Shown in pieces: positions 46,306 to 57,637 of a stretch of DNA of 64,000 nucleotides. Below the pieces are notes generated by a model. That model worked only from the letters and a program-made list of their open reading frames with translations, was not told the origin of the DNA and made no database searches. Every line of letters begins with the position of its first letter. Positions within the stretch are counted from its first letter, which is position 1. The stretch is from positions 3,610,501-3,674,500 of the forward strand of contig OX438750.1 in the NCBI GenBank assembly GCA_949316235.1, given 5' to 3'. The stretch is from Oegoconia quadripuncta (lineage: Eukaryota > Arthropoda > Insecta > Lepidoptera > Autostichidae). Made by a program: the position numbers and the translations under genes.

Positions 46306-46516
46306 TCGCTAGGGGCATATGTTTGTGTGGTGAATACGGGCATGTATACCCGAGTTATGGATGTTTTCATTTATAATAAGTATTTATTTACAAAAAAAAT
46401 GTATTTATGTAGTATATCAACCATCTGGTATCCACAACACAAGCCTATAGTTGCTTACTGTAGAACTAGATGGCGCTGTGTGTATGTCCAAGAACATTTA
46501 TTTATTTATTTATTTA
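46306..46516 (+). mobile_element. SINE family B, head-truncated
   Basis: Begins at 'gctaggggcatatgtttgtg' just after where the B box would lie, continues 'tacccgagttatggatgtttt', 'catctggtatccacaacacaag' and 'gtagaactagatggcgctgtgtgtatgt', and ends in (ATTT)n. Confidence 0.75.
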
Positions 46517-46927
46517 CTAAAAACTCACATGTAAAAGAATTGCGGGTATATTGACGCACGCCTTGTTTCACTGTCCCTTATCAACATGTCAGTGAGCCGG
46601 AAAGAGATGCAAATAGTAGACGCATTACTAATTGATAGCTTCATTCTTATTGTTGTTTATATCTATATTGTATCACTTAGTATTGATGAATAAATTCCCT
46701 TTTATTGTTTATAAATTTTCAAAGTATTTAACTTTGTCTTGATTGAATCGTGACAGGTCTATTCGAGTGTGTGCGTTGCATGTGGCGGACAACCAATTTG
46801 AAACAATTAAAATTTTATACAGTATGTATACCTAAAGACGAAGGGGGTTTAGATTTCAAAGAAACAATATTTTTAGAACGTTATTGAAAATCTTTCCATT
46901 ATAGATATTAAGAACGCCTTCGTTATA

Positions 46928-47962
46928 CAGGGCGTCCCAAAGTTATGGGACATGAAGGGGAAGTACCTTAAATATCGTAGATAGTGAATTTTGCTCAAAG
47001 AAGACTTTATGTTATTTTTAAAAGTTAGTAATTCTGCATTCATAGATTTTCTAAAAATTACTTGCTTCGGCTGGGAATCGAACCGACTTAAATGTGAAAA
47101 AAAAAACACCCTACTTTTATGATGCCAATCGAAAGAATAGCTAAAAAATAATAACTCTGCCTAAGTAACATAGTATTTTAAAAGAAAGGAACAACATAAA
47201 ATGATTGAGTCAAATTTCAAGAAAGTTATTTATTGCCGACGACGTTCGAAAAGTAGCGATATTATCATTCCAAAGATAGCATTGATTATTCGTAAATAAG
47301 TACCCACTTCATAAAATAGGTACTAACATAGTTTTCCTTATTATAAGTGCACGTGTAGATGAAATGATAAAACTTGTATTTCAATACGTCCTCTGTAAGC
47401 TAGACAGAAGGCAAATTAAAAACAAAAATAAATAATTTATAATTGCTATACAAAAAGCGATACGAGAACGTAGGCGAGTTGCAAACAGAATTGTGCCATA
47501 TCACATCGAGTGTTCACCATAAAATGATTAGAAAGTCAACAGGCAGCGGGCTCATTAAAAGATTGGCGATTTGCGTAAGACAAGAGGGATCACATTTTGA
47601 GCATTTAATTAATTAATTTACAAAAAAATACCTACTTAATTGACTACGGCAGTTTCATGTATGTTTTTTATTTGATTAAAATGATTAATTTCACGTTGTT
47701 CCTTTCTTTTAAAATACTATGTTACTTAGGCAGAGTTATTATTTTTTAGCTATTCTTTCGATTGGCATCATAAAAGTAGGGTGTTTTTTTTTTCACATTT
47801 AAGTCGGTTCGATTCCCAGCCGAAGCAAGTAATTTTTAGAAAATCTATGAATGCAGAATTACTAACTTTTAAAAATAACATAAAGTCTTCTTTGAGCAAA
47901 ATTCACTATCTACGATATTTAAGGTACTTCCCCTTCATGTCCCATAACTTTGGGACGCCCTG
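46928..47962. mobile_element. 1.0-kb foldback element with 268-bp arms
   Basis: Left arm 46928-47195 and right arm 47695-47962 are inverted copies of equal length. Both conceptually translate to the same 66-residue string and share an identical 10-base A/T run, so identity is at or near 100%. The ends are CAGGGCGTCCC with TA flanks, as in Tc1/mariner-type elements. The 499-bp loop shows no transposase, so this is probably a non-autonomous element. The 66-residue open frame in each arm is a by-product of the sequence, with no recognisable domain. Confidence 0.8.
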
Positions 47963-48005
47963 TATAACGCATTTAAGTATACACCCGATATAAAATAACA
48001 ACAAT

Positions 48006-48266
48006 GTGTCCATTGTACCTGATGATAAAACAATAGATATTGAAGGCTGTGTACATAATGTAAAAACAACGATTGCACTACATTTGTCAACGGATGCAGC
48101 TGAGACAACACTTGGTGTAGCGGTGTTTGACCCAAAAGCCTTCGCTAAACAGAAGGCGGCAGTGTTTTTTGCGCATGAGAGAAAACGCTACGCCCGTGTC
48201 TATTATTTGCAAAAGATTCGAATCGATTATGAAACACTAATGCAATTCAACACCAGACTCAATTAA
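48006..48266 (+). CDS. unassigned small open frame
   Basis: About 86 codons, starting near the right edge of the foldback element and ending in TAA at 48264-48266. It begins at a GTG with no clear ATG, and an in-frame stop lies at 47991. The composition looks protein-like: DDKTIDIEGC, ETTLGVAVFDPKAFAKQ, RKRYARVYYLQKIRID. I recognise no family. It could be the tail of an unknown transposon protein or of an exon cut by the foldback insertion. Confidence 0.25.
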   Translation: MSIVPDDKTIDIEGCVHNVKTTIALHLSTDAAETTLGVAVFDPKAFAKQKAAVFFAHERKRYARVYYLQKIRIDYETLMQFNTRLN

Positions 48267-48519
48267 AGGGTTAGATCGACGAAAACCTATATGGTAAGGT
48301 ATAAGCAAGTGGTAAGTGATTTTAGGCAATTCGCCAGGAGTTGGGTGCACGCACCTACGAGCTAATCACCCATTCTATGCCATCGTTCATCAGAATCGAG
48401 GTGGATCTGACTCCACGTCCTTCCAGCTGCACACAACAATTATATAGACAATTTTGTGTCACGTTCCTTACATAGAATAGGAACATTAAGTATCTATTAC
48501 TTTACACCAATTGGCAAAA

Positions 48520-49565
48520 TCAAAAATCACAAAGCTCCGGATGATGAGCCTTCATATGCGTTTTCCAACTCACTCTTTGATTAAATTGCTTGTCACAGGT
48601 AACGCATTTCCATTTTTTTACTGGTCTATGTATCCACATGTGCTGTTCCAAAGTGGATTTTCTGGGAAACGCTTTAGAACACACAACGCATTCAAACAAC
48701 TTCTCGCCGGTATGTGACACCATATGCCTTTTTAAACGGTATTCTGTGTCAAATTTTCGTCCACAACACGAACATTGAAAATGGTCATTTGTGTGGGCGA
48801 TTTTGAAATGTGCACCATATGTATAATGTTTATCGAAAACCATGCCACATTCCGGGCAATCGTAAGATTTCTTTGGCGTCTCATGAGCTTCCCTCATATG
48901 ATTTTGTTTCATAACCCAGGTAGAGAACCTTTCGTTGCAAATGTTACAGACGTGCTGGCAACACCTTCTGGAAGTCAACAAATGCTCTTTCATCTCATCC
49001 ATGGTGTCAAACGCTTTTTTACACTTTCTACAAACCCTTTGTCCTTTCATGTGGCAGTATCTTATGTGGTGCTGCAAAGAAGTGGATGTAGAGTAAGACT
49101 TGCCGCAGGTATCACATGTATACTTAACGAAATGTTTCTGCGTATGCCTGCTGAGGGATCGTAAGTTGCTAAACTTTCCCGTGCATAATGCGCAGTACCA
49201 CTTATTTTTCTCCATTTGGAATGGCTGTATACCCAAATCATAGCTTAAATCTAATCCTACATTGTGAATGTTTTTTAAGTGTTCAGCTACATCTTCAAGC
49301 TTTTTGTACTGCTTCGAACATATTCTACAGCGGAGTTCTGTAGTGTCTGCCTTTAGGTAACCCTCGTTAATGTGTGCGAATGCTAGACGTAATTTAAACG
49401 TTGAATGGTCATCGTCCATATGCTTTCTAAACAGCGAGGGATCGTCAAAGCTCTCGCAGCAGTATACACAAACGGCAGAGCCCTCTGGAATCCGGAAGGG
49501 GTACGCTGTCGCATTTTGAACAATAAGTCGAGCGTTCAGCCGCGCCATGCTGATCGCATAGTTGT
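48520..49565 (-). CDS. ZE14: C2H2 zinc-finger terminal exon, 10 fingers
   Basis: 347 codons behind CTTTTGTTCTAG|AC. RLNARLIVQNATAYPFRIP begins within ten residues of the exon start. Finger 1 is the CVYCCESF type shared with ZE15 and ZE16, and finger 5 is C2HC (LLTSRRC). HTGEKLFECVVC joins fingers 8 and 9. The last finger (CDKQFNQRVSWKTH) and the ending HHPELCDF are nearly identical to those of ZE15 and ZE16. ZE15's stop is only 98 nt upstream, so ZE14 must be spliced to a distant 5' exon. Confidence 0.93.
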
Positions 49566-49659
49566 CTAGAACAAAAGAAATGGCCTTGGTCATTCACTTG
49601 TCTACATCCTCCCTTAGGTAATGAATTCAAATGTAGTATGGTTCGATGGACCTCAACGC

Positions 49660-49665
49660 TTTATT
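49660..49665 (-). promoter_or_regulatory. poly(A) signal overlapping the ZE15 stop codon
   Basis: The minus strand reads CAT TAA TAAAG: AATAAA shares two bases with the stop (49664-49666). Cleavage would give a 3' UTR of roughly 15-30 nt, within the 98-nt gap before ZE14. Confidence 0.65.
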
Positions 49666-50760
49666 AATGTTTTTTAAAAGCAGACAACAGAACTTTTAAA
49701 CTTATGTGCTTGTTATCGTCAAAATCGACTAACTCTGGATGGTGTGTTCTCATGTGACTCTTCCAACTTACTCTCTGGTTAAAGACTTTATTGCACGGTG
49801 AGCAGCTAAACCTTTTGTTCTCGTTATGTATCCACATGTGCTGAATTAAATTTTTCTTTCTAGGGAAATGCTTGGAGCACACAGTACAAGGAAACAGCTT
49901 TTCCTTTGTGTGTACGACTCTGTGCTCGTCTAAGCCACACTTGGTGGGAAACTTCAAGCCACAGCATGAACATACGAAATTATCGTCGGTGTGAGATATT
50001 TTAAAATGACACTTAAATTTTTTTATATTATTAAACACCTCCGGACACTCGGGGCAGTTATAAGTCTTCTTTATAGCACCATGTACCTCTTTCAAATGGG
50101 CCTGCTTAGCAGGCCACGACTTGAACCTCTTATTGCAACTAAAACATACATATGGCCAACATCTCACAGATTCGTCAATATGCGCTCTTTTCTCCTCTAA
50201 TGAACTGAATGTCTTTTTGCATTTCCTGCAAATCTTTTTGTCGCCCGTATGAGAAAATCTCAGATGGTGATTCAGAGACGTGATCGTGGAATACGATTTG
50301 CCACATGCGTCACATGTGTACTTCAGAAAATGGTTTTGGGTGTGTCTACTGAGCTGGCGCAAGCTCACAGACTTGCTACTACAAATCGCGCATAGATATT
50401 TGCCTTTAGCAATTTTGAAAGGTTGCAATCCTAAATCGTATTCTAACTTCAATGCCTTATTGTGAACGATATGCAAATGTTCCGCCACAGCTTCTATATT
50501 ATCGAAGGTACCGCTACAGATGCGACAGCGGAGATCGGTACAATCAACCTTGAGGTAACCTTCACTGCAATGAAAGAAAGCGACCCGCGCTACGAAACTC
50601 CTGTGCTCACTATCCATGTGTTTTCTAAAGAAGGAGGGATCCTCAAATGTCTCGCAGCAGTACACACAAACCATGTACTCTTCTGGTAGCCTGAATGGGT
50701 ACGCTGTCGAATATTTCAGTATAAACTCGGCGTTCCGTCTCGCAAGATACGTATGATTTT
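49664..50760 (-). CDS. ZE15: C2H2 zinc-finger terminal exon, 10 fingers
   Basis: 364 codons behind TTTTTGTTCTAG|AA. The frame is open 28 codons past the first listed Met to the acceptor, adding NHTYLARRNAEFILKYSTAYPFRLP. Fingers 1-10 follow the ZE14/ZE16 plan: C2HC finger 5 (IDESVRC), HTKEKLFPC between fingers 8 and 9 (Lys for Gly in the linker), and CNKVFNQRVSWKSH at finger 10. Unlike its sisters it continues 18 residues beyond HHPELVDF into a basic tail (LLSAFKKH). ZE16 lies 835 nt upstream. Confidence 0.93.
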
Positions 50761-51595
50761 CTAGAACAAAAAGAAATGCCCTTGGTCATTTACTTTTTTT
50801 TAACGGGAAGTGTTTATGTTTAGTTACATTTGAAAATTTAAGAAATATTAGTTATAGAGTAAATTACATTTAAGGTACCACCATTTAGGGAAATTGTCAT
50901 GAAAGTTCGCTTGTAGTGAAAAATGAGGAATTAAGTGACAGGTATATGGCAATTGGCAACACTTTTAGAGTAGTACGTTTTTAAAGAACGATAAATGCAA
51001 AATGTTTTCGAATATTGGGAAATAGTCATGTCATTTAGTTATGGATAAGTGACCACTACAAAATTTTATCTATTTATCTGAAGTAGAAATGGCGGGTCGT
51101 ATAGTACTTAAGAGAGGCTTTTACATATACCAACGAACAATAATACGCCGAGAGATAAGTACTTGACACAAAGTTCAGTTCTACTAAAATAAAAATGAAC
51201 TACGAAGTCCGCAAGTCCTTCTGAACCAAAGATAACGCACAAACAATTCACAAGGCAACCGCCGCGTGCACTTTATCGCCGCCTAATCGCCAATGATATA
51301 ACTCAGAAGGCAAGAGTTGGCAATCGCGCAAGAAATATAGAGAAAATCCCGGAATTGCCGTTTAGAGCGATGCCACACGGTACGTTGCGTCATTGATATG
51401 CGTAGTTCATTGCCGCCCGCAATGGTTTAACCGACGTTAGCGAGCGACGCGGGTCGTGTGACTTGACCCTTATACTATCGCACGCAGCATCTCATCAACG
51501 TTAACGCACGTCGAAATATGTTCGTGATCTAGATTGACCATGTACTCGTAGAATAATTGCTATGGTTACAACGTTCGTGGAAATAAACACGGGAA
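50761..51595. other. intron sequence; conserved stretch only at the acceptor
   Basis: The 35 nt before the ZE15 acceptor (minus: TGACCAAGGGCATTTCTT, then TTTGTTCTAG) match those before ZE14 and ZE16. The rest of the 835 bp shows no recognisable element. Confidence 0.5.
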
Positions 51596-52656
51596 CTAAA
51601 AATCTACAAGCTCGGGGTGGTAAGATTTCATATGTGTTTTCCAACTGACTCTCTGATTGAATTGTTTATTGCACAATGTGCATTCGAACCTCTTAACCTC
51701 CCTGTGTATCCACAAATGTTGGTTAAGATTCTTTTTCCTACTAAATGTCTTTGAACAAAACGTACACGGAAAAGCCTTCTCATTTGTGTGGACAACTACG
51801 TGATCGTCAAACGATTTCTTAGTGGCGAATTTTATACCGCAATAGGAGCATACAAAGTTATTATTAGTGTGGGATATCACAAAGTGTTCTCGGTACAAGC
51901 GATAGTTGTTATAAGTTTCCCTACATTCGGGACAAGTGTAAACCTTCGGTTGTTGGCCGTGTTCACTAGCTAGGTGATCAAACTTTGATCGCCTATTTAC
52001 AAATCTCTGCCCACAGAAGCAACAACTGAGTGGCCAACATCTCTTCGTTTCCAAAACGTGGTTGCGTCTCGACTCGGCATCTGGGAAAGACTTTCTACAT
52101 TTAGTGCACAACTTTCCCTTGCCGTGATTTGTTCTGACATGGCGGTTCAAGCTTTCTCCATTTGTATAAGACCTCGCGCAAGTCTCGCAAGTGTATTTGT
52201 GATAATGACTGTTCGTATGTCGACTGAGCGTTCTCAATGTCGGAAACTTAACGTTGCAAATAGCGCAAATCCATTTCTCGGGCTCGAATTTGAAAATTTG
52301 CATCCCCAATTCGACATCTAAGTTAATCTTTTTGCCGTGTTTCTCTTTCAAATGTTTGGCGATATCATCAATTCTTGCGAATGTTTCGTAACAGATCCTA
52401 CAATTCAAATCGGTGCAATCGGTTTTGACGAATTCATTGTAATTTCTCGCTACATGATAACAGGCTGTGTCCACATGGAATGCTGTGTGTTCCACTTGCA
52501 TATGATTTCTGTACATCTTCGGGTCGTTGAACAGTTCGCAGCAGTAGACGCATAGCATATCGCATAGGGCATCATTTGGCACTCTGAATGGGTACGCCGT
52601 GGTGTATTTCAACATTGTTTTAGCGTTGCTCCGTGCTTCGAGTAACGTATCGAATT
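51596..52656 (-). CDS. ZE16: C2H2 zinc-finger terminal exon, 10 fingers
   Basis: 352 codons behind CTCTTTGTTCTAG|AA. FDTLLEARSNAKTMLKYTTAYPFRVP starts at residue 1. Finger 1 is preceded by an insertion (NDALCDMLCVYCCELF) that adds an extra cysteine next to the zinc site. Finger 5 is C2HC (VLETKRC). HTNEKAFPC lies between fingers 8 and 9. Finger 10 and the end (YHPELVDF) match ZE14 and ZE15. It is the outermost of the ZE14-16 trio, with a 2.2-kb repeat-containing gap to ZE17. Confidence 0.93.
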
Positions 52657-53364
52657 CTAGAACAAAGAGAAACAATGGCCTTGGTGACTTATCTCAGCTG
52701 CAACTTGTTTGTTAGTATATTTATTGTTAAGTATGGAAAAGGGGATGATGAGAAAGTGAGGAAAAGATGATGTAAGATATTGTTGGCTACAAATCAAGAT
52801 TTTCGTTGTAAATGCAGATAAATCCTTGTAAAACCTTGAACGAAATCATTGCTGACCTAATGACACATCGTTATTAGTATTAACAATTAGAGACTAGCTT
52901 AATAGTTAAGTCTTGATTATTCTTTTAAATAAAATATCAAATTTTTGTTTCAATCGTATCTGTTGCGCGAAGTCGGTTGGAAAGTTTGGATTTACAGACG
53001 TTTTTGGATAATTGCTCACCAGCAGTCTAATCCTCAGCCTCAAATACAGGTGAAACAGATTTCTGTGGACACTTTCACCTCATACTGACCAAATATAAGT
53101 GTCTAAATTGTCCCGACTTGCAATGTGACCTAAACTCTTTTTAACAACTCTTTGTTTGCCTTGATTTAAACAAGATGATAGCCAGCCGAACACCAAATCT
53201 GGTCTTATTATGATCCTGAATGTTTACAGGAGAATAATCTGTAATAGCATGATTTCACAATCTGCGCCTTTAGATAAACAGATTTCTATTCAAAGTTTTT
53301 ACGTGGTACGACGACAAGTACAGTCGGCAACACAGTTAAGGTAGCAGGCCAAGTTAGAATAGAA

Positions 53365-53610
53365 CCAACCCGTCTCTTCTCGTGGGAGTCGTAAAAGGGA
53401 CTTTCTTTCCATTAAAAAAAAACATCTTGAACCTTTCCCTCTAACCTCTGTCACGTGTATGCACGTGTTCTGTACAGTTCATAAGGTGAACCGTGGATGT
53501 TGTTTCAATCATTGAACTTTTAATTTTTGGAAGACCCAAACACTATTGTTTCGAATATCTCTGGGTCACTCCATTTGGGATAGATGCCGAGACGTTATGT
53601 ATGTATGTTT
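53365..53610. repeat. dispersed LINE-type repeat (third copy)
   Basis: 'cccgtctcttctcgtgggagtcgtaaaaggg', 'gaaccgtggatgttgtttca' and 'atatctctgggtcactccatttgggat' parallel 19020-19160 and 15760-15970. (TTCG)n follows at 53790-53806. Confidence 0.55.
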
Positions 53611-53816
53611 ACTAATTTCTTTGATATATTTGATTTAAAAATCTGATCTGAATGACGTTATGTATGTATATAATTTAAGTTTAACTGAAATTTATCTATC
53701 AAATTACATACACCGTTCAAGATGTAAAGGAAAATATAACAAAATCCAACCAAGACCCTCCAAACAATATCATAAGATCATAACATTCATTCGTTCGTTC
53801 GTTCGTTAATGGACAT

Positions 53817-54040
53817 GAACAGCCCGTTCGCATAACCAGGCTATTTCAAAATTAATAATGAAATATTATAATATAAAATAATAATTAACAATTTTGTAAT
53901 ATAAAAACCTTTTTTTTTTAAGTCTCGAGTTTCTTGCTTGTTCTTCTCAGGGGAAAATTGCCTTTTAAACAAGCGTAGCTTAAAAAATGTAAAATTTGAC
54001 TATTTTAAGTGTACCCTGTGTACCTACAAAATAATGCAAT
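53817..54040 (+). mobile_element. LINE 3' UTR fragment
   Basis: Reverse-complement match to 34570-34800, including 'cccgttcgcataaccaggctattt', 'ctcgagtttcttgcttgttcttctcaggggaaaattgcctttt' and 'ttaagtgtaccctgtgtacctac'. Confidence 0.7.
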
Positions 54041-54845
54041 TTAGATTTTAACAATTAAGCCTTAATTGTGTTGCTGACTGTCCATTCTACACTTTCCAAT
54101 TTCGATATTATTGGAATCGAGTGTCATTTTCGGACAATCGTTTCGGAGTTCTTGGTGTTCAGCGAGCCGAAGCAAGTTAATCAGCTAGGACCAATCTAGT
54201 TAAATTGTTACCTTTAGACGAGCGGCCCAACTACTAAATACCTAACTATAATAAACAGAAATAGTGTCTAGGTCGTTGACCATTATGAACATGTAGGAAT
54301 AGAAAGTCAAGTGTGAAACTTAGCAAAACAAATTTATTGGTGTAATTAACAAAACCAAAAAAAAAAATAACTTTTATTCCTATTCAAACACTTATATTAA
54401 AAATAATCTAACCCTTGCAATTTCATTTGTGAATTTATTTCATTAAATCAGCACCAAGATAGTCCAATCAGCGTAGAAAAACATTGTAGCGAATCAGACA
54501 GTAATTCCTGCCGTTGAAACTTTGTAATAAGATAAACTTAAGTTTATAGAATACGGATGACAAATACACAAAAAAAAATAATAACAGGTTTAAGTAAACG
54601 TTAGCTTTGTTTAAACCCGACGACTTCCGTGGCTGAATGTAAACTAACATCCGTGATAAGAAGCAATGTAATATGAAATATTGTGATCCAACACGCGCGC
54701 AATTGTTTTGAGGCGAGAACCTGCGATTAAACAATCCCTGGAACAAACCAATCGGCCGCCAATGTGTATAATCTCAAAATTATTTTACGTGTCAACCGTA
54801 ACCCTGAACTTTATCTATCATACTGCAGTCTTAGTGACGGAAGAA
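54041..54845. other. no recognisable feature
   Basis: Possible 3' flank of ZE17. Minus-strand AATAAA occurs about 400 nt past the stop (near 54436), too far to assign with confidence. Nothing else seen. Confidence 0.35.
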
Positions 54846-55915
54846 TTATGCCGTGGCCTCAGCCTTGATTGGACTACGATGGCGACTTCTTAGATGTTCC
54901 AACATCACGTAGTTGCGGAGGAACAACTGACCACACACTGGGCACGGAACTTTCTTGCTATCGTCGTGTACAGTCATGTGTCTTTTGAGAATATAATTAG
55001 AATAAAATCCTTCGTCACAAATGTTGCACTTGAAATGCTTCTCACCGGTGTGATAGCGAGCTGTGTGCTCTTTCAGAGATAGCGGGGTCGGGAACCCTTC
55101 ACCGCATAATGTACATTTGGTATCTTCAGCATGTGTCCGCTTAAAATGTCTATACAGAATCGAGCCGTAATCAAATACCATATCGCATTCATTACATTTG
55201 AATTGCTTTTTCGGTATTCCGTGAACCTTAACCAAATGTTCATTCTTAGGTTTCGCAGACAAAAAGCGCTTGTCGCAAATACAACATTTTAAAGGAAGAC
55301 AGTTTACATTTTTCCGCAAATGCTCCCTCCGCTCGTCCAGAGTCGAGAAAGTCGCTTTACAGCGATCACAAAAGAAGCGAGCATTCAGCTTATGTCTCAT
55401 GACATGATTCGAGAGCCCAGTCCGGGACTCAAAGCTACTTCCACAAAACTCGCAAATCAATCTGGAATAGTGTGTCGACGTGTGTCTGCAAAGCTGATTC
55501 AACATGTAGTACTTCTTCGAACATACGACACATTCATAGCGACCCGTATCCAGTTTCACCGGGCACAGACCCAGTCCGATGCTGTGATCAATATTCAAAT
55601 CGTGAACGTAATCCAAATGCTTCGCCAGACTTTCTATCTTTGAGAAGTATTTTATGCAATATATGCAGCGCAAGTTTGTGATATCTATGCGGGGCAATGA
55701 GAAATTTCGTGATTTCACAACCAGAGTCTTGTCGACGTTCTGGTGTTCTGCGTCCATGTGTTCTCTAAACAGGCCGGCATCGGTAAAAGTAGATGCGCAG
55801 AAAAAGCACCGCATGCAGTCGTCGCGAGTCTGGGCGAACACATATGCCGTAGAGTTGTTTAATAGAATAACAGCATTCTGCTGAATAGCGTCGAGCCCGC
55901 CCTCTTCCATTACGT
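54846..55915 (-). CDS. ZE17: C2H2 zinc-finger terminal exon, 10 fingers
   Basis: 355 codons behind CTTTTCTTTTCTAG|AC. VMEEGGLDAIQQNAVILLNNSTAYVF opens the exon (Val-Phe for Pro-Phe), then CMRCFFCASTF, with an extra Cys before finger 1. Finger 5 is C2HC (LRKNVNC). Finger 7 is CNECDMVFDYG, and YHTGEKHFKC joins fingers 8 and 9. Finger 10 (CPVCGQLFLRNYVMLEH) ends RSRHRSPIKAEATA. It is the closest sister of ZE18: the first 25 residues and fingers 1-4 are nearly the same. The dead piece at 61138 belongs to the same set. Confidence 0.93.
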
Positions 55916-56181
55916 CTAGAAAAGAAAAGAATTCAGTTCCAATTTGGCTATTCGGAATAAGTAAATACTATCTGAAAATTAAATCTTTTTTAAAAATTGG
56001 GTGACATTACATCACATTTCTTTGACTATGTTACTTTCGGTGATGATTCCATTAAGTGTAATGAACATAATCAATTCGAGATTCCCGTGACGCATGAGTC
56101 CGTGTAGTGTACGAAATACCTAATGAAATTCTATGGAAACATCAGCATTTCTTTTCTGGTCTGGGAAGCTATGGCCAAATA
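55916..56181. other. no recognisable feature
   Basis: Upstream flank of ZE17. The first 35 bp (minus-strand intron end) resemble those before ZE18. Confidence 0.4.
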
Positions 56182-56494
56182 ATACTTTTATTTTAAGCAC
56201 AACGAGTTAGTGCTTCAACTCAAATACCTGATGTAAAGTGAATGTGAGGCCGAAGGTGGAATTGAGCTCATCCGAAACCCACAACTTATTTTGGAATTAG
56301 CTATCTTAACTCTAACTGCCGGAACACACGAATACTATCAGCATTACTTGTTAGCGGCCTAGATAAGACGGTAGCTGGCCCGGCATTGTAAATGCTCTAC
56401 CACCAACCAGAGTACTAAACATGTGCCCCACGAGGAAACGAAACCGCGACCTCGCTTTTATAAATCTTCTGTAATTGAGCCACGAATGTGATTA
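56182..56494 (-). mobile_element. tRNA-derived SINE family A, old copy
   Basis: Diverged but colinear with 13421-13755: 'gaggccgaaggtgga', 'gctatctta..tct', 'gccggaacac', 'ctaccaccaacca' and 'attgagccacg' are recognisable. Confidence 0.65.
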
Positions 56495-57020
56495 AGTGAG
56501 GTTTTTAGGAACTACATCCTAAAAACCTGTGATTACTAAACTCCTGAACAGCTCAGAAGGTGATCATTTAATGACAAGCAATCGACTATTCCCTATAAAT
56601 AGAGCTTGATGATACCTCTAGAACTTGTAAAGCTACAGTCAGAATTGCAATCGCCATTAAACAGTCTACTAGAGGATCCTCGGGGAGACCTAGATTCAGC
56701 AGTCGACTAGGACTAGTATGGAGGTCAGTACAATTTAATAATCAGGCGAAAGAGACCTGACATCATAGTATTTAACTAATACAGCATAGTAGTTTAGAGA
56801 TATAATATTCAGTTAAATCAAACCTGAATGATCTATTATTGTAAAGAGTTCAGTTTGTTTATAAGGTTGAAAAAGAAGAGGTAGGTAGAGATAAAATACT
56901 TAACTTTAGGGTAAATTAAGCTTTGTCTAATGTCATTGAAAGTATAATTTTCGAGCTACTGTATTGAAAAATATTATTATGTTAATGTTTTGATAGGTAA
57001 CAACGACGGGATAGGGACGT
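56495..57020. other. no recognisable feature
   Basis: AT-rich spacer with no repeat or exon I can name. Confidence 0.4.
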
Positions 57021-57023
57021 GTT

Positions 57024-57594
57024 TTTATTATTTATTATTATATTACGAGCAGCATTACTGCTGGTATGTCTATGTCACACTGTTGGAAGAGTTCACATTG
57101 TTCATTATGTTGTTATTCAGTCACTATTTAAATCATCAATAGTTTTTTAAAAATTTGTCCAATCTATTCTTGAATGAATTCACTGATTGGGCGGAAACAA
57201 CCTCTTCCGGCAGCTTATTCCAGGCCTGAACAACACGGTTGCTCAGAAAGTGATGGGCGACATTGATGTCAGCGTGAGTGCGGCTTATTCGCAGAGCGTG
57301 TCCTCGCAATGGTCGTATGTCTTTCATCCTGAATATGTCGTGCAAGTGAGGCAGGTTGTGTTCATAGGTGAGAATTTTGAATGTCTCGATTAGGTCACCT
57401 CGTAAGCGGCGCTCTTCAACGGTTGTAAGATTCAGTACCTTCAGTCTCTCCTCATAGGGTTTCCGCCGCAGGTTAAATGGTATCTTAGTGGCCTTTCTTT
57501 GTACACTTTCCAGTAGATTGATGTCTTTGACAAAATACGGACTCCAAATTTGGAAAGCATACTCGAGGAGCGGCCTGACATACGTTTTATAATT
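57024..57594 (-). mobile_element. CR1-like LINE, 5'-truncated 3' end
   Basis: A continuous minus-strand frame from about 57591 to the TAA at 57136-57138 reads YVRPLLEYAFQIWSPYFVKD, LLESVQRKATK, EERRLRGDLIETFKIL, VVQAWNKLPEEVVSA and SVNSFKNRLDKFL, the standard C-terminal thumb region of CR1-type proteins. A short 3' UTR and an ATT-rich tail follow. The catalytic RT core is absent. It sits 44 bp behind the ZE18 stop, in the same orientation, and carries two AATAAA motifs (57024-57029 and 57031-57036). Confidence 0.85.
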
Positions 57595-57637
57595 TTTTTT
57601 TTAGAATTTTTACGGTTTCAATTAATTTCAGGACTCT

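Noticed and set aside
46873..47993. Two identical 66-residue frames as genes
   Set aside because: They are the two arms of an inverted repeat read in opposite directions.
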